The position numbers and the translations under genes are program-made. This document shows positions 26,922-36,250 of a stretch of 64,000 bases of DNA, in pieces (positions within the stretch are counted from its first letter, which is position 1; each line of letters starts with the position of its first letter). Location of the stretch: assembly GCF_003688725.1 (NCBI RefSeq), contig NZ_REFP01000007.1, positions 683,684 to 747,683 on the forward strand. Reading direction: 5' to 3'. The stretch comes from Thermoactinomyces vulgaris (GTDB lineage Bacteria; Bacillota; Bacilli; Thermoactinomycetales; Thermoactinomycetaceae). Under the pieces are notes generated by a model. The model was not told the DNA's origin. It saw only the letters and a program-made list of their open reading frames with translations, and searched no databases.

Positions 26922-26957
26922 AAACCGCCCTTAGACGGTTTGTCTAAGGGCGGTTTT
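26922..26957. terminator. Bidirectional terminator
   Basis: AAACCGCCCTTAGAC pairs with GTCTAAGGGCGGTTT around GGTTT; the stop codon of the leftward gene at 26944 lies within it. Confidence 0.9.
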
Positions 26958-27159
26958 CTTCCGGTTGCTCCTTTGGTTCATCCTTCTTTTTCTCCAAATG
27001 ACAGAGGATCTGATCCAATTTCTGATTGATCTGGCGAGTCATTACCACCATTTGTTTCAAGCTGCTCACGATGGTGTAAACAAACTTTGCAAACGATACG
27101 AAAAATAAAATAACCAAACCAATGAGCACCAAATTGTAAATCAAATTAAAGATGTTCAT
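26944..27159 (-). CDS. Small single-span membrane protein
   Basis: 71 residues: one long hydrophobic helix (IFNLIYNLVLIGLVILFFVS) followed by a basic, then acidic coiled tail (MTRQINQKLDQILCHLEKKK). It starts at 27159 after GAGGGGATT. No family recognised; resembles small bacterial membrane-anchored coiled-coil proteins. Alone in its transcription unit. Confidence 0.7.
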   Translation of the reverse strand: MNIFNLIYNLVLIGLVILFFVSFAKFVYTIVSSLKQMVVMTRQINQKLDQILCHLEKKKDEPKEQPEENRP

Positions 27160-27457
27160 ATCCAGTAATCCCCTCTGAAAAATCAATGACATGGATCCCT
27201 TCTGTTTAAACTCCCGCTTTCCCTCCTGCAAATACCATAAAAATTATTCGGTTTACGAATATTTTTAATACTTGTGTTTGTTGATCATCCAAAAGGGGTA
27301 ATTCTTCTCTGCCGATTGTTCCACAGCATAAATCACCCGCCCCGGGCATTACAGGGAAAACACAGGATTGAGATTATGGCTTCCACGGAAAAACACTGGT
27401 TTTAACAACCAAGGAGTTAAAAATTCAGTATCTATAATTCAGTTAGGGGGTCACTAC

Positions 27458-27856
27458 ATGTTTTCACTGAGAGCACCTTCTGTTTTGTTTGTTTTAAATT
27501 ATTTCGGTGATTTTATTACACTCGGTTCCTCGGTAATGGTTTTATTCGGTGATTATCTATTTAATGAAAGCATCGCAGAAACTGCAAAATCCTACGTTCC
27601 GTTTTTCTGGATCGTATTTATACTCACTTTATTCCATATGTATTATTCACTGCCTGAACAGCTAAAAGCTCATTCAAAACTTAGCGGATGGCTTAGTATC
27701 ATTTTGGGATTTTGGTGTGCAGGCGGTGCAACCCACGACTTTGCCAACGGATTAGCAAACGGAGGTAATCCTCTGACTGTTCTTTTTATATCCGGATTCA
27801 TCTTCATTTGCTCAGGTGTGATTTGCATAAACTACCAAGCCGGTGAAAAAAGTTGA
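27458..27856 (+). CDS. Four-helix membrane protein, unknown
   Basis: 132 residues with four hydrophobic segments and no recognised family. The ATG at 27458 follows TTAGGGGG. It reads toward the lantibiotic-type ABC transporter 100 bases downstream and may be part of that unit, possibly as an accessory immunity protein, but this is inference from position only. Confidence 0.7.
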   Translation: MFSLRAPSVLFVLNYFGDFITLGSSVMVLFGDYLFNESIAETAKSYVPFFWIVFILTLFHMYYSLPEQLKAHSKLSGWLSIILGFWCAGGATHDFANGLANGGNPLTVLFISGFIFICSGVICINYQAGEKS

Positions 27857-27959
27857 TGGATAATTGAATATCCCCGAAACATGAATGTTCAAAACTTTAA
27901 CCCTTCTATCCCAAGTTCCTTATCTGGTTTTAACTATCTGTCAACTTAAGGAGGATCCT

Positions 27960-28871
27960 ATGGAAGACATGGTCTTACAAACCGAAAATCTTTCGAAAGC
28001 TTATCGCGGCCAAATGGTTGTAAACCGGTTAAACATACAAATTGAAAAAGGACAAATTTACGGTTTTTTGGGCCCGAATGGCGCCGGGAAAACAACAACC
28101 ATTCGCATGATTTTGGGACTTACCCGCCCGACGGAGGGGACGGTCCGGATTTTCGGGAAAGAATTTCACAAACATCGCATTTCCATACTGAGCCGGGTAG
28201 GCTGTTTGGTGGAAACCCCCGGCTACTATGGACATTTAAATGGTTACGAAAATTTGGATATCGCCCGCCGGATGCTTAAAGTTCCTCCGTCACGGATTGA
28301 CGAAGTGCTGAAAATGGTTCATTTGGAAGATGCAAAACATAAAAAAGCCAAAGATTATTCGCTCGGTATGAAACAACGGCTGGGAATCGCCATGGCTCTT
28401 CTGAATCAACCGGACTTTCTCATTCTTGATGAACCGACAAACGGTCTGGATCCATCCGGAATACAAGAAATCCGGGAATTGATCAAACAACTTCCGCAGA
28501 TGTTTAATGTGACCGTATTCGTGTCCAGCCATTTGTTGAGTGAAGTGGAACAAATGGCTTCCCATGTTGGTATTATTCATCAAGGCCGGCTTTTGTTTCA
28601 GGGATCACTTGCGGACTTGAAAAAACAAAACCAAAAACAGTTTAAAATGAAGACAGACCGGTTGGACGAAGCGGAAAAATTGCTGAAGCAACATCACTAT
28701 TCCATTTCGCGGGATCATGAGTTTATTTATATCGACTCCCTGCCGACGGAAAAAATTAATTCATTACAAAGATTACTCATCGACCATCACTTTATCATTT
28801 ATCACTTCCAAGAAGAAGAAAACTCGCTGGAACAAATGTTTTTTCAGATTTTGGAGAATGGAGATCATTGA
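27960..28871 (+). CDS. ABC transporter ATP-binding protein (lantibiotic immunity LanF/BcrA type)
   Basis: 303 residues with a complete ABC ATPase: Walker A GPNGAGKTTT, signature YSLGMKQRLGIAMAL, Walker B DFLILDEPTNGLD and the switch His in SSHLLSEV. The C-terminal extension after residue 215 is typical of bacitracin/lantibiotic protection ATPases. Followed directly by two permease genes, the LanF-LanE-LanG order. Such pumps remove lantibiotics from the membrane of producers or resistant strains. No lantibiotic precursor or two-component system is adjacent, so it is more likely resistance than producer immunity. The ATG at 27960 has an AAGGAGGATCCT site. Confidence 0.9.
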   Translation: MEDMVLQTENLSKAYRGQMVVNRLNIQIEKGQIYGFLGPNGAGKTTTIRMILGLTRPTEGTVRIFGKEFHKHRISILSRVGCLVETPGYYGHLNGYENLDIARRMLKVPPSRIDEVLKMVHLEDAKHKKAKDYSLGMKQRLGIAMALLNQPDFLILDEPTNGLDPSGIQEIRELIKQLPQMFNVTVFVSSHLLSEVEQMASHVGIIHQGRLLFQGSLADLKKQNQKQFKMKTDRLDEAEKLLKQHHYSISRDHEFIYIDSLPTEKINSLQRLLIDHHFIIYHFQEEENSLEQMFFQILENGDH

Positions 28872-28873
28872 TC

Positions 28874-29623
28874 ATGAATTCATCTGTTATCAACGAATGG
28901 ATTAAAATCCGCCGTAGTTGGGTCATTTGGCTTTTCATTTTTGTTCCTGTTGTGACCTGTTTTCTCCTCACACTTGCCCTTGGGTACTATTTGCAAAAAG
29001 GCCACTCTCCAGAACAGGGTTGGGGATTGATCTTGTCACTTACCAGCCGATACTTATGGCAAATCATCGCTTTCACTGTTCCTGTCTTCATTGCCTACAT
29101 CGTCAACATGGAACAGTTTTCGAATATGTGGAAGTTTCTTTTTGCCATGCCTTTGGCGAAATGGAAAATCTATGTTGCCAAATTCTTCTGGGGATTCGCC
29201 ACCACCTTGGTTATGGGGCTTTTGTTTGTTTTTGGCATATACATCATGGCTGAATTGCACGATGTTGAACACCTTGTCACCATCGGCCAATTGTTTTCTT
29301 ATGTGTATGCCCCTTTTCTTCTGGCCATCCCCTTTGTGGCTTTTCAATTATGCGTATCCATGGCCAGCAAGAACCAATCTGTGCCGATTTCATTTGGAAT
29401 CGCCTCAATTATTCTTGCCCCTGTTTTTAAAGGATGGGGTTGGTGGACACCGTGGGGATTTTGGTCTACGTTCCTCCCCTCTCCGCCTTTGTCGGTTCAG
29501 GCTTTGTCCCCTGGGGAAACGAGTGCATTGCTTAACTGGGAAATCCTCTTGTTATCTGTTTTGTTTGGCGCCATCTGGCTGGTGATCGGAATTACTGTGT
29601 TTTACCGAAAAGAATTTGATTAA
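28874..29623 (+). CDS. ABC transporter permease (lantibiotic immunity, LanE/MutE type)
   Basis: 249 residues, six membrane helices. The N-terminal SSVINEWIKIRRSWVIWLFI is the usual ABC-2 immunity permease start. It begins 3 bases after the ATPase stop and pairs with the next gene as heterodimeric permease. GGAGATC precedes the ATG. Confidence 0.86.
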   Translation: MNSSVINEWIKIRRSWVIWLFIFVPVVTCFLLTLALGYYLQKGHSPEQGWGLILSLTSRYLWQIIAFTVPVFIAYIVNMEQFSNMWKFLFAMPLAKWKIYVAKFFWGFATTLVMGLLFVFGIYIMAELHDVEHLVTIGQLFSYVYAPFLLAIPFVAFQLCVSMASKNQSVPISFGIASIILAPVFKGWGWWTPWGFWSTFLPSPPLSVQALSPGETSALLNWEILLLSVLFGAIWLVIGITVFYRKEFD

Positions 29624-29644
29624 TCGACTGAAAGGGAGATATGA

Positions 29645-30385
29645 TTGGGGAATTTATTAATGGTTGAATGGATGAAAATACGGAAAACAAATATTTGGCG
29701 GTTGATTCTGGTTCTTCCATTGGTTCCGATTGCCTATGGGATCTTCATTTATGCCCGGTTTGTATCCGAAAATTATCAAGCGACCAATGATTGGCTGATG
29801 GCTTGGGGAATGGCGAACTACTTTTATCCAACCATCTTCTTTCCAATCCTTTCCGTATTATTGGCAGCCAATCTGTGTAAGGTGGAGCATGAAGGACATA
29901 ATTGGATTAGAGCTTTAACTTGTCCTGTTTCTTGGAAACAACTGTATTTATCCAAGTATCTGTGGCTTGTCCTCTTATTGGGATTGGCTCAGGTAATTGC
30001 CTTGTCGGAGTTTGCTGTCATCGGGGAATTCGCCCGGTTGAATCATCCGTTTCCATGGGCCTTGCTGATTCAATGCCTGGTTCTCGGATGGATAGGGATT
30101 TTGCCGTTGGCCGCATTTCATTTGGCAGTATGCGCATATTGGAGCAACTATGTACAATCAGTCATTCTCAATATTTTACTCATCCTTCCGGTTTTTTTGA
30201 TCATCGGTTCAAAAAAATACACTTGGTTGGGGTATGTTTACCCTTGGGCTCTCCCGGCGGTCGGAACGAACCAAATATTGCTCCGTTCTTTTCACATTCA
30301 AGTATTGATCATTGTTCTCATGTGGCTGATTCTGTTTTTGATTGGCGGAATCTCACTCTTTATCAAACAAAAATCCAATCATTAA
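29645..30385 (+). CDS. ABC transporter permease (lantibiotic immunity, LanG/MutG type)
   Basis: 246 residues with six membrane helices; LMVEWMKIRKTNIWRLIL at the N-terminus mirrors its partner. The TTG at 29645 is spaced 7 bases from AAAGGGAG and is the preferred start; ATG at 29660 is an alternative. Last gene of the three-gene transporter unit; only a weak 8-bp hairpin (near 30398-30430) follows. Confidence 0.86.
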   Translation: MGNLLMVEWMKIRKTNIWRLILVLPLVPIAYGIFIYARFVSENYQATNDWLMAWGMANYFYPTIFFPILSVLLAANLCKVEHEGHNWIRALTCPVSWKQLYLSKYLWLVLLLGLAQVIALSEFAVIGEFARLNHPFPWALLIQCLVLGWIGILPLAAFHLAVCAYWSNYVQSVILNILLILPVFLIIGSKKYTWLGYVYPWALPAVGTNQILLRSFHIQVLIIVLMWLILFLIGGISLFIKQKSNH

Positions 30386-30523
30386 AAACCGGTTTTAAAA
30401 CCCATGGGCCATTTTTTGGTTTATGGGTTTATTTCTTGGTTTTTGGAACGTTTTCTTGTACCGGTTCCCCCTTTTTCCATCAGGCTTTTTTCGATCCTCA
30501 TCCAAAATCAGCCACAAAACCTG

Positions 30524-30565
30524 TTGACCTGACTCTTAATTACTGTTACACTTATACACACAAGT
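30524..30565 (+). promoter_or_regulatory. Promoter and operator of the YtrA-type unit
   Basis: TTGACC (30524-30529) and TACACT (30547-30552) with a 17-base spacer. ACTTATACACACAAGT (30550-30565), with ACTT/AAGT ends, overlaps the -10 box and is a fair GntR-type operator candidate. Confidence 0.5.
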
Positions 30566-30614
30566 ATATAACCGTTTAACGAGGTTAGTATGGGAGTAAA
30601 GGTGGTGATATGAA

Positions 30615-30998
30615 TTGAGCCGGAAGCTGGACAGCCGCAAACCGATCTTCCTGCAAATCCGGGAAAAAATCGAGGACATGATTGTCAACGAACAGCTGAA
30701 GGAAGACGAACAAGCTCCTTCCACCACGCAACTGGTCAACTTTTATAAGATCAATCACGCCACGGTCTCCAAAGGCGTCAATCAACTGGTTGAGGAAGGA
30801 ATTCTTTATAAAAAAAGGGGCATCGGCATGTTTGTGGCCAAGGGGGCCAGAGAAAAACTGATCCAAAAACGAAAAAAGGCTTTTGTGGATGAATTTGTCG
30901 TCCCTTTGGTGCAAGAAGCCCACAAACTGGGGATCACGGAAAGTGAAGTGTTTGCACTGATCAAAAAAGAAAGGAAAGGGATGAAGAATGAATTATAA
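30615..30998 (+). CDS. GntR family regulator, YtrA subfamily
   Basis: 127 residues. Winged helix KPIFLQIREKIEDMIVNEQL, PSTTQLVNFYKINHATVSKG, NQLVEEGILYKKRGIGMFV, followed by a short helical tail, the YtrA subfamily layout. These repress adjacent ABC transporter operons that respond to cell-wall antibiotics. The TTG at 30615 is in the right spacing from AAAGGTGG. It overlaps the next ATPase gene by 11 bases, confirming an operon. Confidence 0.88.
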   Translation: MSRKLDSRKPIFLQIREKIEDMIVNEQLKEDEQAPSTTQLVNFYKINHATVSKGVNQLVEEGILYKKRGIGMFVAKGAREKLIQKRKKAFVDEFVVPLVQEAHKLGITESEVFALIKKERKGMKNEL

Positions 30999-31887
30999 AG
31001 TGGAATTTGACAATGTATCGTTGAGATACAAAGACTTTGAGGCGCTCAAAAATGTTTCCTTCCGATTGGAAAGCGGAAAGATTTATGGTTTGCTCGGCCG
31101 GAACGGAGCCGGAAAAACCTCCCTCCTTTCTCTCTTGTCGTCTTTTCGTCTTCCGACGGAAGGATCGATCCGGATTGGTGGGGAACCGCCGTTTGAAAAC
31201 CCGAAGATCATGCCTCATGTTGCGTTGGTTTACGAAAAAGATTACAAGGAAGAGCGGAAAAAAGTTTCCACCTTCATTCAGAATGCAGCCAAGTTCCGCC
31301 CGTTCTTTGATATGGATTATGCACTCCGGCTGGTTGAAAAATTCCAACTTCCTTTAAACAAAGAAGTCAGGAAACTTTCAAGAGGGATGAAATCAGCGAT
31401 GAATGTGACCATCGGACTGGCCAGCCGGGCGCCCATCACCATTTTCGACGAGGCTTATCTGGGCATGGATGCTCCGACCCGGGAATTGTTTTATAAAGAA
31501 TTGTTGAAAGACCAAGCCAAACATCCCCGGATCATGATTTTATCCACCCATTTGGTGTCTGAAATGGATTATTTGTTTGAAGAAGTGTTGATTCTCGATC
31601 GGGGCAAACTGTTGCTGCACGAAGACTATGAAACCTTGATTTCCAAGGGGCTCACTGTCACGGGGGATGCCAAGACGGTTGATGAATTTACCAAAGGCCG
31701 GAAGATTTTGAATGAAGAGCAGCTCGGAAATACAAAATCGGTGATTGTGTTCGGGGATTTCCATGAAGTTCTCCGGTTGGAAGCCGAAAAACAAGGATTG
31801 GAAACCGGGACCTGCTCCCTGCAAGATCTGTTTATTCATTTAACAGGCAAGGAGGATGCATATGAAACCAACAGCCGTATTTCCTAA
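30988..31887 (+). CDS. ABC transporter ATP-binding protein (YtrB-like)
   Basis: 299 residues. Walker A GRNGAGKTSLL, signature LSRGMKSAMN (a divergent form), Walker B ITIFDEAYLGMD with Ala in place of Pro (DEA rather than DEP), and switch-region STHLVSEM. The divergent signature is usual for the YtrA-controlled ATPases. Works with the permease encoded next, which it overlaps by 26 bases. Confidence 0.86.
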   Translation: MNYKVEFDNVSLRYKDFEALKNVSFRLESGKIYGLLGRNGAGKTSLLSLLSSFRLPTEGSIRIGGEPPFENPKIMPHVALVYEKDYKEERKKVSTFIQNAAKFRPFFDMDYALRLVEKFQLPLNKEVRKLSRGMKSAMNVTIGLASRAPITIFDEAYLGMDAPTRELFYKELLKDQAKHPRIMILSTHLVSEMDYLFEEVLILDRGKLLLHEDYETLISKGLTVTGDAKTVDEFTKGRKILNEEQLGNTKSVIVFGDFHEVLRLEAEKQGLETGTCSLQDLFIHLTGKEDAYETNSRIS

Positions 31888-32527
31888 AGTGGCCAAAGAC
31901 ATGTACTTGGAACAAATGAAATGGACGGTTTGGTATCTGGTTTTTGCGTTGGTTATCCACATCGTACATCTTTATTCCAGTTATTTTACAATCGGTGATG
32001 ATACCGCGGTGAAAGGGATTTTGGTGCATCTTTTTCCATCGGCAAAGGTTTATATGATCATAATCGCAATTATTTCCGTCAACGGATTCCTGTCTTATTA
32101 TGTCGGACAGGGAGTCACCCGGAGAGATTTTTGGGCCGGTTCGATGATTGCCGCGCTCGGGCTGACAGCTACGATCGCTTTCTTCGCCGTGATTCTCACT
32201 TATTTGGAATACGGGATTTTGGAGATGTTCCAGCTGTCTCATTTGCTGTCTGACGAGTTTTTGAACGGAAACGGGTGGCTGGTGATTCAATATCTGCTTA
32301 ATATCTTTTTCTATTACTTGGCAGGCTACCTGATCGCAGTCGGTTTTTACCGGTTCCACTGGATCGCCGGAATCGGATTTATTGCCTTTTTCCTTCTTTC
32401 TGTTTCAGCACTGGAATGGAGCGAAAAATATTCGCTTGGGCTGAATGTATTGAGTTCTGTGGCGGTCATTGTCCTCTTTCTCACCTTATTGCGCCAGTTA
32501 ACAAAGAAAATCGCCGTGAAGTTGTAA
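31862..32527 (+). CDS. ABC transporter permease of the YtrA-type unit
   Basis: 221 residues with six hydrophobic segments. The ATG at 31862 is six bases after AAGGAGG; an ATG at 31856 abuts it and is unlikely. Partner of the ATPase upstream; together probably an export or sensing system for a cell-envelope antibiotic. Confidence 0.83.
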   Translation: MKPTAVFPKVAKDMYLEQMKWTVWYLVFALVIHIVHLYSSYFTIGDDTAVKGILVHLFPSAKVYMIIIAIISVNGFLSYYVGQGVTRRDFWAGSMIAALGLTATIAFFAVILTYLEYGILEMFQLSHLLSDEFLNGNGWLVIQYLLNIFFYYLAGYLIAVGFYRFHWIAGIGFIAFFLLSVSALEWSEKYSLGLNVLSSVAVIVLFLTLLRQLTKKIAVKL

Positions 32528-32536
32528 ATGAATCCG

Positions 32537-32577
32537 GGAGACTCAGGTCCGCATGTTGCCTGAGTCTCTTTGCCTTT
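32537..32577. terminator. Terminator after the YtrA-type unit
   Basis: GAGACTCAGG (32538-32547) and CCTGAGTCTC (32559-32568) followed by TTTGCCTTTT. Confidence 0.85.
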
Positions 32578-32910
32578 TCATGACGTCTGGGATTCATCCC
32601 TTCTTTGCTTTGCCAAGCGTTTTTTTTGAATCCAAACCAGCAATTTAAGGATCAGGAACAACAGAAAGATGGCTCCTGATACGAGAATAATGGCTCCTAA
32701 AATGATGGACACAACCTTCCAAAAACCAAAAAAGTTCGCGGCCCGCACAATGATGAGCACGATGGCAAAAGGAATGAGAAAGCCGATGACATCCTTCCCT
32801 TTCACTAATCCCTCTTCCTCCTTTTTTGTTGGAATATCGTTCAGGTTAACGGGCTTGTCCCTCAGTGTCAATAAGGTGTGAATAACAACATCCCAAACAA
32901 AATTCAGCAC
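32578..32910 (-). CDS. Two-helix membrane protein, unknown
   Basis: 110 residues: a short N-terminal part (VNLNDIPTKKEEEGLVKGK), two hydrophobic helices (GFLIPFAIVLIIV and VVSIILGAIILVSGAIFLLF) and a basic tail. No recognised family. Converges on the YtrA-type unit. Confidence 0.65.
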   Translation of the reverse strand: MLNFVWDVVIHTLLTLRDKPVNLNDIPTKKEEEGLVKGKDVIGFLIPFAIVLIIVRAANFFGFWKVVSIILGAIILVSGAIFLLFLILKLLVWIQKKRLAKQRRDESQTS

Positions 32911-33203
32911 GAAAAATAAAGAGGAACAGATTTCAAACGGACAACTGGTTCAACATCTTATACGTGTCGCCATACGGATGATAAAACACATTCATGCTGG
33001 ATCTTTCCTGTGTGTTTTAAATCTTCAACCGCCGGTTCACAGACAGAATGGTCCGGCTGGATCTTGTGATCGCTGCATGGATATCTGGGATCCGGTGCAA
33101 CAGGTCGCATCAAGGGAACCTCAAAACACTTGAATTTGACAACCTCTCCTTAATCATTTACGATTTAAATGAAAATTAAAATAAATTAAAAAGAGTGATT
33201 CGA
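32911..33203. other. Intergenic region
   Basis: About 290 bases between divergent genes. No gene, RNA or clear promoter pair beyond AT-rich sequence at 33160-33190 just ahead of the esterase. Confidence 0.35.
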
Positions 33204-34700
33204 ATGAATACTTTGGTGGAAACCCGTTTGGGAAAAGTGCAAGGCGGGACAGACGGAGAGGTTTGTTTTTGGAAAGGGGTTCCTTATGCGAAACCCCCGG
33301 TGGGAAAACGCCGCTTTCAAAAGCCGGAACCACTGGAGAAATGGGATGGTGTTTGGGATGCCACCCGATTCCGTTCCATGGTGATGCAGCCGTCCGGCAC
33401 CACCTTCAGCACCGTGCTTGGGGAAGCGGATCACCCGGTGAGTGAAGACGGGCTTTATCTGAATATCTGGTCGCCTGCGGCCGACGGAAAAAAGCGGCCC
33501 GTTCTCTTCTGGATCCATGGCGGCGCCTATCAGTTCGGGTCCGGCTCTTCCCCCTGGTATGACGGAGCGGAGTTTGCCAAAAATGGAGATGTGGTGGTTG
33601 TCACGATCAATTACCGGTTGAACGTGTTTGGATTTTTGCACTTGGGGGATTGGTTCGGTGACGAATTTGCAGCATCGGGCAACTTGGGAATTTTGGATCA
33701 AGTGGCTGCGCTGCGTTGGGTGAAAGAAAACATTTCCGCTTTTGGCGGCGACCCGGAACAAATCACCATCTTTGGCGAATCGGCCGGAGCCGGAAGTGTC
33801 GGGGTTCTGCTTTCCCTCCCGGAAACCAAAGGGCTGTTTCAACGGGCAATCTTGCAAAGCGGTTCGGGTGCCATTTTGCTCCGTTCCCCTCAGACCGCTT
33901 TGGACATCGCCGATCGCATTCTTACGAAAGCCGGCATTCGCAAAGGAGATCGCGACCGGTTGTTATCCATCCCGGCCGGTGAACTTCTTGAAGCCGTACA
34001 ATCCGCGCATCCGGGAATGATTTTTGGTCCTGTTGTGGACGGAACCGTTTTGAAAACCCATCCGATTAAAGCGTTGGATAACGGAGCAGCCGGCGACATC
34101 CCGATCATCATCGGGGTTACCAAAGATGAATACAATTTATTTACACTGACCGATCCTTCTTGGACAACAGCAGGAAAAGAAGAACTGATGGACCGGATCG
34201 AACAGGAAATCGGGCCGGTTCCGGAAAAAGTCTTTCCATATTACTTGTCTTCCGGCGATCCATCCCAACCGGTATGGCAAAAACTGTTGCGTGCCATGAC
34301 TTACCACATCTTTACCCGGGGCATGTTAAAAACGGCCGACGCCCAAATCAAGCAAGGCGGGAAGGTTTGGGTCTACCGGTTTGATTACGAAACCCCGCTC
34401 TTTGACGGCCGGTTGAAAGCATGTCACGCGCTTGAAATCCCCTTTGTCTTTCACAACCTGCATCAGCCGGGTGCCGATGTTTTCACCGGAACGCATCCGA
34501 AGCGGGAGCAAATTTCCCGGCAAATGCATGAAGCATGGATTGCTTTTGCCCGGACAGGGAATCCGAACGGTGACCATCTCCCTGATGCGTGGTTGCCCTT
34601 TGCAGAAAAAGATCGGCCGGTCATGGTGTTTGACACCGACAGCCGGGTGGAAAGCGATCTCTTTGCTCAAGAGCAGGAAGCATGGGAGCACAAGGCCTGA
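33204..34700 (+). CDS. Carboxylesterase type B (para-nitrobenzyl esterase-like)
   Basis: 498 residues, typical for the type B family. Nucleophile elbow TIFGESAGAGSVG (Ser near 193), acidic residue in GVTKDEYNLF and His in KACHALEIPFVFHN complete the triad; the oxyanion loop is WIHGGAYQFGSG. It hydrolyses carboxyl esters, resembling Bacillus PnbA. A GTG at 33195 is in frame, but the ATG at 33204 is better placed. Single gene followed by a GNAT gene. Confidence 0.92.
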   Translation: MNTLVETRLGKVQGGTDGEVCFWKGVPYAKPPVGKRRFQKPEPLEKWDGVWDATRFRSMVMQPSGTTFSTVLGEADHPVSEDGLYLNIWSPAADGKKRPVLFWIHGGAYQFGSGSSPWYDGAEFAKNGDVVVVTINYRLNVFGFLHLGDWFGDEFAASGNLGILDQVAALRWVKENISAFGGDPEQITIFGESAGAGSVGVLLSLPETKGLFQRAILQSGSGAILLRSPQTALDIADRILTKAGIRKGDRDRLLSIPAGELLEAVQSAHPGMIFGPVVDGTVLKTHPIKALDNGAAGDIPIIIGVTKDEYNLFTLTDPSWTTAGKEELMDRIEQEIGPVPEKVFPYYLSSGDPSQPVWQKLLRAMTYHIFTRGMLKTADAQIKQGGKVWVYRFDYETPLFDGRLKACHALEIPFVFHNLHQPGADVFTGTHPKREQISRQMHEAWIAFARTGNPNGDHLPDAWLPFAEKDRPVMVFDTDSRVESDLFAQEQEAWEHKA

Positions 34701-34751
34701 GTGGTCTTTTCCGCTCAAGCCTTTAAACTTTTTCACAGGAGATAAGACGGC

Positions 34752-35318
34752 ATGAAAAATAAAAACATTGACATTCAGGGAGAAAAGATCTCCTTGCGGT
34801 TGATAAAAAACAGCGATATCTCGGAATATTATCAAAGCGGTTTTGCATCCCCTGATGAAGAAGTTCAGCTTTACACTGGTACGATGAAGAAACCGACGGA
34901 GGATGAAATCAGGACTTATGTAGAAAAGATTACAGAAGATGATTCAAGGTATGATTTCTTAATCATCAATTCCAAAGGCAAGATCATCGGCGAGTCCGTG
35001 ATCAATGAAATCGATGAAGAGCTTCGGTGTGCACACTTTCGGATCGCACTATTTAAAAGTGAAGACTGTGGTCGTGGGATGGGTTCAGAAGCGATACAGA
35101 TGACCTTGCAGTTTGGATTTGAAAAACTGAATTTACACCGAATCGAACTGGAAGTGTTTTCTTTTAATCAGCGGGCGTACCAAGCGTATCTTCGTGCAGG
35201 ATTTGTGGAAGAAGGCAGAAAAAGAGATGCCGTATTGATAAAGGGGCAATATCATGATGTCATCATCATGGGGATTCTTCAACATGAATTTATCTCTCGC
35301 GGTGCATCAATGAAATAA
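34752..35318 (+). CDS. GNAT acetyltransferase, RimJ/RimL-like
   Basis: 188 residues. Central GNAT core with EDCGRGMGSEAIQMTLQFGF (acetyl-CoA loop) and LNLHRIELEVFSFNQRAYQA, then YLRAGFVEEGRKRDAVL, the usual RimJ/RimL sequence order. It acetylates an amino group of a protein or small molecule; substrate unknown. An AGGAGAT site lies 8 bases before the ATG. Confidence 0.88.
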   Translation: MKNKNIDIQGEKISLRLIKNSDISEYYQSGFASPDEEVQLYTGTMKKPTEDEIRTYVEKITEDDSRYDFLIINSKGKIIGESVINEIDEELRCAHFRIALFKSEDCGRGMGSEAIQMTLQFGFEKLNLHRIELEVFSFNQRAYQAYLRAGFVEEGRKRDAVLIKGQYHDVIIMGILQHEFISRGASMK

Positions 35319-35419
35319 TGGCTAAATCATCCGTCTTTCTCCGGCTGCCTGTATACGAGCTTTTTTTTATTTGAAACTGTCTCCTCTTTGACCAAAAAAT
35401 GCGCTGGGCGTGTTAAACA

Positions 35420-35468
35420 GGCTCTTACTTTGGGGTTTAAAACCCAAAAGTAAAAGCCTTGTTTTTTC
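35420..35468 (+). terminator. Terminator after the GNAT gene
   Basis: GGCTCTTACTTT-GGGTTT pairs with AACCC-AAAAGTAAAAGCC, then TTGTTTTTTC. Confidence 0.75.
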
Positions 35469-35767
35469 TTAGTCTCGTCACAAGTATTCCTTTAAACCCA
35501 AATTCTACACGTACGAATTTGTTCAATTATTGATTTCGTATTGGCAGCCCCCCCTGCATATGTATTGAACTACGCGCTTATTTTGCCAACCAGATCGATT
35601 GAATACAAACTGATTTTTTGTTTCGATTGTATGTTCGAAAATGATGGCTTTTAAGACATTTGGCGGAAGAACATTGCAGGACATTCGATTTGCTGTTGAA
35701 GTGTGACATTTGCAGTCAAGAGCCTGAACGGCTGGAGCCAAAAAAGTAAAGCGCATGATTGGGTAAA

Positions 35768-35926
35768 CAATCGGGAAGCACAGCTTTAAGGTGGCTCAAG
35801 AAACAAGGCATTGACGATGCACTCATTCAGCCATGCAAGCCGTAAATCGCTTGAAGTGTATTCTAAATTGGCCATAACCGATGCTCAGGATGAATATGAA
35901 CGTGTCATCCCTGAGTTTCCTGTATA
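35768..35926 (+). pseudogene. C-terminal remnant of a tyrosine recombinase/integrase
   Basis: Frame 1 reads [21 protein letters not shown], then a one-base shift continues as [20 protein letters not shown] and [12 protein letters not shown] before a stop. SHASxxSxxxYSK corresponds to the (G/S)HxxxxxTxxxY box with the catalytic His and Tyr of phage-type integrases. Everything upstream, including the Arg motif, is lost or unreadable. The stretch 35470-35767 has short protein-like pieces with Cys pairs (CDICSQEPERLEPKK) but no intact frame. A mobile element once ended here. Confidence 0.65.
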
Positions 35927-36155
35927 AATACGAAATGACTTGAGTCTCCCTAAAGAGTGTCTCAAGTCATTTTTCCATTTACTGGAGAGATGGCCCCAAA
36001 ATCGACGGATGCTCCCTCTCCTCCGCTGAGGCGGTTTTTTTATATCCAAAAGCCTCAATGCAGCAAAAAAAGAGGCATCTATTCGGGGTCACCGTATCAT
36101 TTCGGGCAAAACGTACGTTTGAACAATTTTGGACAATAATACACGATGAATCTTC
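35927..36155. other. Non-coding stretch upstream of the TetR unit
   Basis: Contains a hairpin near 35940-35972 (TTGAGTCTCC ... GTGTCTCAAG) that could end the decayed integrase transcript; nothing else is recognised. Confidence 0.35.
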
Positions 36156-36206
36156 TTGACAGACTAACAAATAAAAGCGTATGATCAAACCAAACGGTTC
36201 AGTTTG
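36156..36206 (+). promoter_or_regulatory. Promoter and operator of the TetR-VOC operon
   Basis: TTGACA (36156-36161) and TATGAT (36180-36185), 18-base spacer. Directly after the -10 box, CAAACCAAAC-G-GTTCAGTTTG (36186-36206) is an imperfect palindrome with 8 of 10 pairs, a typical TetR-type operator placed to block transcription. Confidence 0.65.
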
Positions 36207-36250
36207 ATTTCTGTATTAAACCTACCGCTAGGAATAACGGAGGTGACTGT

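Noticed and set aside
35523..35756. 77-codon leftward open frame
   Set aside because: No ribosome site and no protein-like pattern; it overlaps decayed DNA on the other strand.
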